Shown in pieces: positions 59,005 through 64,000 of a DNA stretch of 64,000 nt (position 1 is its first letter; every line of letters starts with the position of its first letter). This stretch comes from Xanthomonas hydrangeae (lineage in GTDB: Bacteria > Pseudomonadota > Gammaproteobacteria > Xanthomonadales > Xanthomonadaceae): contig LR990730.1 in the NCBI GenBank assembly GCA_905142475.1, positions 248,001 to 312,000 of the forward strand. Reading direction: 5' to 3'. The notes under the pieces were generated by a model, which worked only from the letters and a program-made list of their open reading frames with translations, was not told the origin of the DNA and did no database searches. Position numbers and translations under genes: made by a program.

Positions 59005-61506
59005 ATGCCTATGCCACTGAAAGAGTTCCAAACCGTCATCTGCGACGGCATCGTCGCCCAGTTTGGTGAGGTGCGTGCGCTGTATCGACAGATCGCCGCC
59101 GCCGCACCGGACCGCATTGATGAGGCGCGTCGCAAGGACGCTGCCATCGTATTGCAGGCACCGACTGGCGCTGGCAAGACGCGCATGGCGATCGAGGTGA
59201 TGCGCCGCGTGTCGGTCGAGGAACGGGTGTTGTGGTTCTGGTTCGCGCCCTTCACCGGCCTGGTCGAGCAATCGCGCAAAGTCCTGACTCATCAAGCGCC
59301 AGAGCTGGCAATGCTGGATCTGGATGCGGACCGGCAGGTGGATGCCGTGCGCGGCGGCGGCGTGTTCGTGGTCACCTGGGCGTCGTTGGCGGCACGCAAG
59401 GCCGAGAGTCGGCGCGCGCGCCAGCGCGGCGATGCCGGCATGTCGATCGATGACGTGATCGTAATGGCGCGCGAGCAAGGCTTGCGTATCGGCTGCGTGG
59501 TGGACGAGGCGCATCACGGATTTCAGCGTGACACCCAGGCACGGGCGTTCTTCTGCGACGTGCTGAAGCCCGATTACGCACTGCTGATGACCGCCACGCC
59601 ACGCGATGCTGACATGAAGGCCTTCGAGCGCGCGACCGGCTATTTCGTCGGAGAGCCTGCGGACTGGGCCTCGGTTAGCCGTGCCGATGCAGTCGATGCC
59701 GGCTTGCTCAAGCGCGGTGTGCGGATGGTGCGTTTCATCGCCCGCGATGGCGATACCGCGCAATTGGTGGATTTTGAACATCTTGCGTTGCGCGAGTGCA
59801 CACAGATGCATCGCACCATTCGCAAGAACTTGGCAGATGCGGATATTCCACTGACGCCATTGATGCTGGTGCAGGTGCCCGATGGCAAGGTTGCGCAGGA
59901 GGCGGCGCGGACGTATCTGGTGGAGCAGCTGGGATTCGATGCGACCGCCGTGCGTGTACATACCGCCGCAGAACCTGATCCGGATCTACTGTCGTTGGCG
60001 CAGGATCCGACGGTGGAAGTGCTGATCTTCAAGATGGCCGTAGCGCTGGGGTTCGATGCGCCACGTGCGTTCACCCTGGCGGCATTGCGCGGTGCGCGCG
60101 ACCCGAGTTTCGGTGTGCAAGTGATCGGCCGCATCATGCGCCGCCATGCGCTGCTACAGTCGCAGACGGATGTGATGCCCGTTCTGGATCACGGATATGT
60201 ATTTCTTGCCAATTCCGAGTCGCAAGAAGGTTTGCTGCTAGCCGGCGCCCAGATCAACACACTCACAACGCAAGCGCCCGAACTGGGGACGCAGACGGTT
60301 GTCACCATGATCGGCGATGGTGCCTCGCTGCAGGTCGTGCGCAGCGGAGAGCCTCTGAGCCTGCTGGTATCGCGCGCAGGGGTGCACGTGTTGGACGCCG
60401 AAGCCGAGAGAGATGCTGTCTCCTCGGCGGGCACTACTAGTACGGTGGCTGATACCCTGGCAGGGACCCCGTTCGCTGGGATGGCGAATGCGACCCAAGC
60501 CGCGCTGGAAATGTTTGGAGGCGAGGGGGCTTGGCCTGATCGGGCCACAAGTGTTGCTGGTGCATTTGTGTTGGCTCGGGAGAGCATGTATCGGTATCCG
60601 CGTCGTCCCGATGCTCCGGATCGCTTGCGTGGAGAGCAGCTACCGCCGGTGTCAGCTGATTTCGAGGCAGGCCTGGCTGCGCACGTCGATTTCTCACCGG
60701 AAGTGCTGGCCGATCGCCTACGTGGGAAGGTGCAGGTCCAGCGATTGGACACAGACCTGTTTGCTGGTCATCGGGTCGCAGAAGATGGAAGCGACCTTTG
60801 GGCCAATCTTTCGCCGCAAGCTGTCGCCGAAAAAGCCGAACAGATCCGATTGCGGCTCGTAGAAGCCAACGACCGCGAGCTATACCGCAGACTATTGGAG
60901 CGTTTCGTTCGCGCGATCGAAGCGTCAGGCGCGGAAGTGCCTGAAGACGAAGAGCTGCAAATGCGCCAGTTGGACCTCTTGCTGGTTAGACGCCCTCGGC
61001 TGTTGCGAGAGGCATTCAAAAGCCTGCGTCAGGGCCAAGTGCTCGATGTCGATGTGCTACTGCCGGCCGAGTTGTTCAGCGATCAACCGCTGCGCTCCGC
61101 CAATCGCGGGCTTTATGGCGTCTTTCCAGCTGGTTTGAACCAGGATGAGCTAGCCATTGCGGAGCGCCTGGATGCCAGTACCCAAGTGCGGTGGTGGCAT
61201 CGCAATCAACCCAAATCAGGCATCGGTCTCTATCGCTGGGATGAGGGGGACGGCTTCTACCCTGATTTCGTGGTGTCTGTCGCAGAACGCTCCGCTCCAG
61301 GTATTGCGCTGCTGGAGGTGAAGGGCGAGCACTTGTGGGGCAAGCCCAGCGAAGTGGACAAGAGTGCGGCGATCCATCGCGAGTATGGTGCCGTTTTCAT
61401 GGTCGGCCGTAAACGCGGCGAGCGTGATTTCTTCTATCTGCGCGAGCTGGGTGGACGCCTGCAACGCGCAGGCTCCTTTGATCTGGATCGGATGCGATTT
61501 ACATGA
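59005..61506 (+). CDS. Type III restriction enzyme Res subunit (helicase-nuclease)
   Basis: 833 residues. SF2 helicase motifs: Walker A APTGAGKTRMA (about 52-62), DEAH-type VVDEAHHGF, LLMTATPRD (motif III), and the arginine-finger region VIGRIMRRH. The C-terminal PD-(D/E)xK nuclease reads YPDFVVSVAE...ALLEVKGEHLW (from about 752). It uses ATP to scan DNA and cuts together with Mod when sites are unmethylated. ATG 59005 follows mod directly; its stop overlaps the oleB start by 4 nt. All core motifs are present. Confidence 0.92.
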   Translation: MPMPLKEFQTVICDGIVAQFGEVRALYRQIAAAAPDRIDEARRKDAAIVLQAPTGAGKTRMAIEVMRRVSVEERVLWFWFAPFTGLVEQSRKVLTHQAPELAMLDLDADRQVDAVRGGGVFVVTWASLAARKAESRRARQRGDAGMSIDDVIVMAREQGLRIGCVVDEAHHGFQRDTQARAFFCDVLKPDYALLMTATPRDADMKAFERATGYFVGEPADWASVSRADAVDAGLLKRGVRMVRFIARDGDTAQLVDFEHLALRECTQMHRTIRKNLADADIPLTPLMLVQVPDGKVAQEAARTYLVEQLGFDATAVRVHTAAEPDPDLLSLAQDPTVEVLIFKMAVALGFDAPRAFTLAALRGARDPSFGVQVIGRIMRRHALLQSQTDVMPVLDHGYVFLANSESQEGLLLAGAQINTLTTQAPELGTQTVVTMIGDGASLQVVRSGEPLSLLVSRAGVHVLDAEAERDAVSSAGTTSTVADTLAGTPFAGMANATQAALEMFGGEGAWPDRATSVAGAFVLARESMYRYPRRPDAPDRLRGEQLPPVSADFEAGLAAHVDFSPEVLADRLRGKVQVQRLDTDLFAGHRVAEDGSDLWANLSPQAVAEKAEQIRLRLVEANDRELYRRLLERFVRAIEASGAEVPEDEELQMRQLDLLLVRRPRLLREAFKSLRQGQVLDVDVLLPAELFSDQPLRSANRGLYGVFPAGLNQDELAIAERLDASTQVRWWHRNQPKSGIGLYRWDEGDGFYPDFVVSVAERSAPGIALLEVKGEHLWGKPSEVDKSAAIHREYGAVFMVGRKRGERDFFYLRELGGRLQRAGSFDLDRMRFT

Positions 61507-62405
61507 CCTACCCCGGCTATCCCTTCACTCCCAAGCGCCTTGAGGTGCGTCCCGGCATTGCGATGTCGTATCTGGACGAAGGTCCGCGCGATGGCGAAGT
61601 CGTCGTGATGCTGCACGGCAATCCGTCGTGGAGTTATCTGTGGCGGAACCTGGTGAGTGGCCTGTCGGATCGTTACCGCTGCATCGTGCCCGACCATATC
61701 GGCATGGGGCTGTCCGACAAGCCGGACGATGCGCCCGACGCGCAGCCGCGTTACGCGTACACGCTGCAGTCGCGCGTGGACGATCTGGACACGCTGTTGC
61801 GGCATCTGGATATCAGCGGGCCGATCACGCTGGCGGTGCACGATTGGGGCGGCATGATCGGATTCGGCTGGGCGTTGTCGCATCACGCGCAGGTCAAGCG
61901 GCTGGTGATCACCAACACCGCTGCATTCCCGTTGCCGCCGGAGAAACCGATGCCGTGGCAGATCGCGATGGGCCGGCATTGGCGGCCGGGCGAGTGGTTT
62001 ATCCGTACGTTCAATGCGTTTTCGTCCGGCGCTTCGTGGTTTGGCGTATCGCGGCGGATGCCGGCCGCCGTGCGTCGCGCGTATGTGGCGCCATACAACA
62101 ACTGGCGCAACCGCATCTCCACCATTCGCTTCATGCAGGACATTCCGCTGTCGCCCGCCGACCAGGCGTGGTCGCTGCTGGAACGCTCGGCGCAGGCATT
62201 GCCCTCGTTTGCCGACCGCCCGGCTTTCATCGCTTGGGGGCTGCGCGATATCTGCTTCGACAAGCATTTCCTGGCCGGCTTCCGTCAGGCATTGCCGAAT
62301 GCCGAAGTCACCGCGTTCGACGATGCCAATCACTACGTGCTGGAAGACAAGCACGAAGTGCTGGTGCCGGCGATCCGTGCGTTTCTGGAGCGCAATCCAC
62401 TGTAA
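61503..62405 (+). CDS. oleB: OleB, beta-lactone decarboxylase (haloalkane dehalogenase fold)
   Basis: 300 residues. Alpha/beta hydrolase that decarboxylates the cis-beta-lactone made by OleC to the final cis-alkene. The nucleophile is Asp114 (LAVHDWGGMIG), the base His277 (DDANHYVLED); oxyanion side HGNPSWSYLWRN. ATG 61503 overlaps the Res stop (ATGA), so it is coupled to the restriction gene in this strain. The protein is complete, and no internal promoter is evident, so transcription from the R-M operon may now be required. Confidence 0.94.
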   Translation: MTYPGYPFTPKRLEVRPGIAMSYLDEGPRDGEVVVMLHGNPSWSYLWRNLVSGLSDRYRCIVPDHIGMGLSDKPDDAPDAQPRYAYTLQSRVDDLDTLLRHLDISGPITLAVHDWGGMIGFGWALSHHAQVKRLVITNTAAFPLPPEKPMPWQIAMGRHWRPGEWFIRTFNAFSSGASWFGVSRRMPAAVRRAYVAPYNNWRNRISTIRFMQDIPLSPADQAWSLLERSAQALPSFADRPAFIAWGLRDICFDKHFLAGFRQALPNAEVTAFDDANHYVLEDKHEVLVPAIRAFLERNPL

Positions 62406-62552
62406 GCGCCGCTGGTTTACTCATGCAGGCGCGCAGCAGGCGCGGTGCAAGCTGCGCGCAAAAAGCGGATGGACAAGTGGAGAGAATCGGCCACCCAGTC
62501 GTTCTGTGGGTCGCTGCGCGTGGACGCCGCACTTACTCGCTGCGATCAGCCG

Positions 62553-62936
62553 TTACAGCGGCGGCAGCGGATTGCGCTGTGCGTCGTCCACGTCGAGCCA
62601 GTCGGTTTCGGTGAGCGCGTGCAGGCCGTGCGCCAATCGCGACTTGTCGCACTGCGCGCTACGCTCACCAAACTCCAGCGAGGCCGGCACGGCGGCGCAG
62701 GAGGAGGGGCGGCGGTCGTGGATGCTGCAGCGGCTGTAGCGACCGATGTCCGCGTCCAGTGCGATGCAGCGCGGCTGCGATTGCGAGGTGCCGCGCATGA
62801 CGCGCTCGTGCGTGCGCAATGACTCGGTCAGCTCGATCGGCACCCTGCCGCCCAATGCGGGGTCGGCTTCGCTCCAGTGGAAACTGACGCGGAAGTAGGC
62901 GCAGCAAGCGCCGCAGGTGAGGCAGGGATGTGCCAT
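62553..62936 (-). CDS. YkgJ-family cysteine-cluster protein
   Basis: 127 residues from ATG 62936 (MAHPCLTCGACC). The cysteine-rich start (CLTCGACCAYF), a mid cysteine pair (SQPRCIAL, RYSRCSIHDRRPSSC) and QCDKSR near the end are the YkgJ/CxxCxxCC pattern, thought to bind zinc or an iron-sulfur cluster. It is on the strand opposite to oleB and oleC, which it separates. Function unknown. Confidence 0.85.
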   Translation of the reverse strand: MAHPCLTCGACCAYFRVSFHWSEADPALGGRVPIELTESLRTHERVMRGTSQSQPRCIALDADIGRYSRCSIHDRRPSSCAAVPASLEFGERSAQCDKSRLAHGLHALTETDWLDVDDAQRNPLPPL

Positions 62937-63280
62937 GGAATGCCGGGCCTTGCGCGGCGAAACAACGTGGAGAGCGCGGCATTCTGACCGAACCACGCCA
63001 CGATACAAGTGGCAGGCTGCGCCGGCCCGTTAGCGATTCATGCGCGTGCGCGCCTAGGAGCGACGCGCGATGAAGCGAGCAGGTCGTATGCGGGGCGCTG
63101 GCGACACCGCGCTGGGTTGGCGGAGCATGGTTTTTCGCCGTTAAGACGATCACTGGAGATCAGGGTGAATCGTTCGCGCGCATTTTTTTAAATGCGCCTT
63201 CGCCGGGCGCAGGTTACATCTGCGACGTTGCGCGTGATCCAAGCGGCCGGCACCGTCGGCGCATGGGTGATAATGCGCCA
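62937..63280. other. Gene-free interval before oleC
   Basis: 344 bp without a gene. It holds the hairpin at 63178-63197 and presumably the promoters of the YkgJ gene (minus) and oleC (plus). Nothing else is recognised. Confidence 0.55.
63178..63197. terminator. Small hairpin in the oleC upstream region
   Basis: GCGCATTT (63178-63185), TTTT loop, AAATGCGC (63190-63197): a 8-bp stem with T/A tracts inside. It could terminate weakly or be part of the oleC leader. Confidence 0.5.
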
Positions 63281-64000
63281 ATGACAACTCTTCTCTGCAA
63301 TATCGCCGCCACCCTGCCGGAACTCGCGCGCGAGCGCCCCGAGCAGATCGCCATCCGCTGCCCGGGCCGTCGCGCCGCCAACGGATTTGCTGCCTACGAT
63401 GTGACGTTGAGCTATGCCGAGCTGGACGCGCGCAGCGATGCGATCGCCGCCGGGCTGGCATTGCATGGCATCGGACGTGGCGCGCGCGCGGTGGTGATGG
63501 TGCGGCCGTCGCCGGAATTCTTCTTGTTGATGTTTGCGTTGTTCAAGGCCGGTGCGGTGCCGGTACTGGTGGATCCGGGCATCGACAAGCGCGCGCTCAA
63601 GCAATGCCTGGACGAAGCGCAGCCGCAGGCGTTTATCGGTATTCCGCTGGCGCAGCTGGCGCGTCGTCTGTTGCGTTGGGCGCGCTCTGCCAAGCAGATC
63701 GTCACCGTCGGTGGCCGCTACGGCTGGGGCGGGGTGACGCTGGCGCGTGTGGAGCGCGATGGCGCCAACGCCGGCAGTCAATTGGCCGCCACCGCGCCGG
63801 ACGATGTGGCCGCCATTCTGTTCACCAGCGGCTCCACCGGGGTGCCGAAGGGCGTGGTGTATCGACACCGGCATTTCGTCGGGCAGATCGAGTTGCTGCG
63901 TAATGCATTCGACATGCAGCCCGGTGGTGTGGATCTGCCGACGTTCCCGCCGTTTGCCTTGTTCGATCCGGCATTGGGGCTGACCTCGGTGATTCCGGAT
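63281..64000 (+). CDS. oleC: OleC, AMP-dependent beta-lactone synthetase (3' end outside window)
   Basis: The first 240 codons are open to the window end. N-terminal ANL-superfamily fold: LSYAELDARSDAIAAGLALHG, PSPEFFLLMFALFKAGAVPVLVDPG, and the ATP/AMP-binding P-loop AAILFTSGSTGVPKGVVYRH (about residues 181-200). OleC adenylates the beta-hydroxy acid from OleD and closes the beta-lactone that OleB opens. ATG 63281 is the only start in frame after the upstream stops. oleD is expected downstream of the window. Confidence 0.92.
   Translation, partial: MTTLLCNIAATLPELARERPEQIAIRCPGRRAANGFAAYDVTLSYAELDARSDAIAAGLALHGIGRGARAVVMVRPSPEFFLLMFALFKAGAVPVLVDPGIDKRALKQCLDEAQPQAFIGIPLAQLARRLLRWARSAKQIVTVGGRYGWGGVTLARVERDGANAGSQLAATAPDDVAAILFTSGSTGVPKGVVYRHRHFVGQIELLRNAFDMQPGGVDLPTFPPFALFDPALGLTSVIPD

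Overview
The window is chromosomal DNA of a Xanthomonas species (gammaproteobacteria, Xanthomonadaceae). The support is the high G+C content and strong third-position GC bias, an Ax21-type outer-membrane protein carrying the AENLSYNFVEGDYVRTP peptide, the olefin/beta-lactone genes oleA, oleB and oleC, GTAGGAGCGGC-type REP palindromes, and the gene order rhodanese-secB-gpsA and hemD-hemX-hemY. No rRNA, tRNA or CRISPR array was seen.

Layout. 1-6100: a betaine/choline-type ABC transporter (the ATPase is cut by the window edge; substrate-binding protein and permease are fused), a class V PLP enzyme, egtB, egtD and a DUF3253 gene. Together these look like an ergothioneine locus. 6368-10877: fused indolepyruvate ferredoxin oxidoreductase and a TPR periplasmic protein. 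11382-12803: an intact IS3-family element inserted in an intergenic palindromic repeat. 12992-25821: AEC permease, ParA-like ATPase, SixA-like phosphatase, YceI, phospholipase D lipoprotein, hotdog thioesterase, acyltransferase, YheT-like hydrolase, TPR/sulfotransferase-like protein, PEBP, META/DUF4377 lipoprotein and uppP. 26044-32275: the nitrogen regulon glnA, glnK-amtB, ntrB-ntrC, with a textbook sigma-54 promoter, two NtrC enhancer sites before glnA and a third NtrC site at the ntrB start. 32692-35093: two tandem Cu/Zn superoxide dismutase lipoproteins and a conserved protein. 35182-44124: thiolase, hemY/hemX/hemD, glycosyltransferase family 25, thioesterase, a small exported protein, rhodanese, secB and gpsA. 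44455-45051: ax21. 45397-47124: poxB. 47172-51858: an orphan histidine kinase with a sigma-54-dependent response regulator, a consensus sigma-54 promoter with an upstream palindrome, and two paralogous proteins built from four copies of an undescribed domain of about 65 residues. 51963-55022: MFS transporter, trmL, a protein with repeated VQVRP motifs and a DUF4156 lipoprotein. 55124-64000: the ole cluster, split between oleA and oleB by a Fic protein and a type III restriction-modification system.

The main candidates for something new are: (1) the self-contained sigma-54 circuit at 47172-51858 with its duplicated-domain target proteins; (2) the Fic-Mod-Res defence cassette fused by stop/start overlaps into the long-chain olefin operon; and (3) the ergothioneine biosynthesis genes next to an SBP-permease fusion transporter, which could be an ergothioneine carrier. 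All functional assignments come from reading the translated sequence and motifs. No database search was run.
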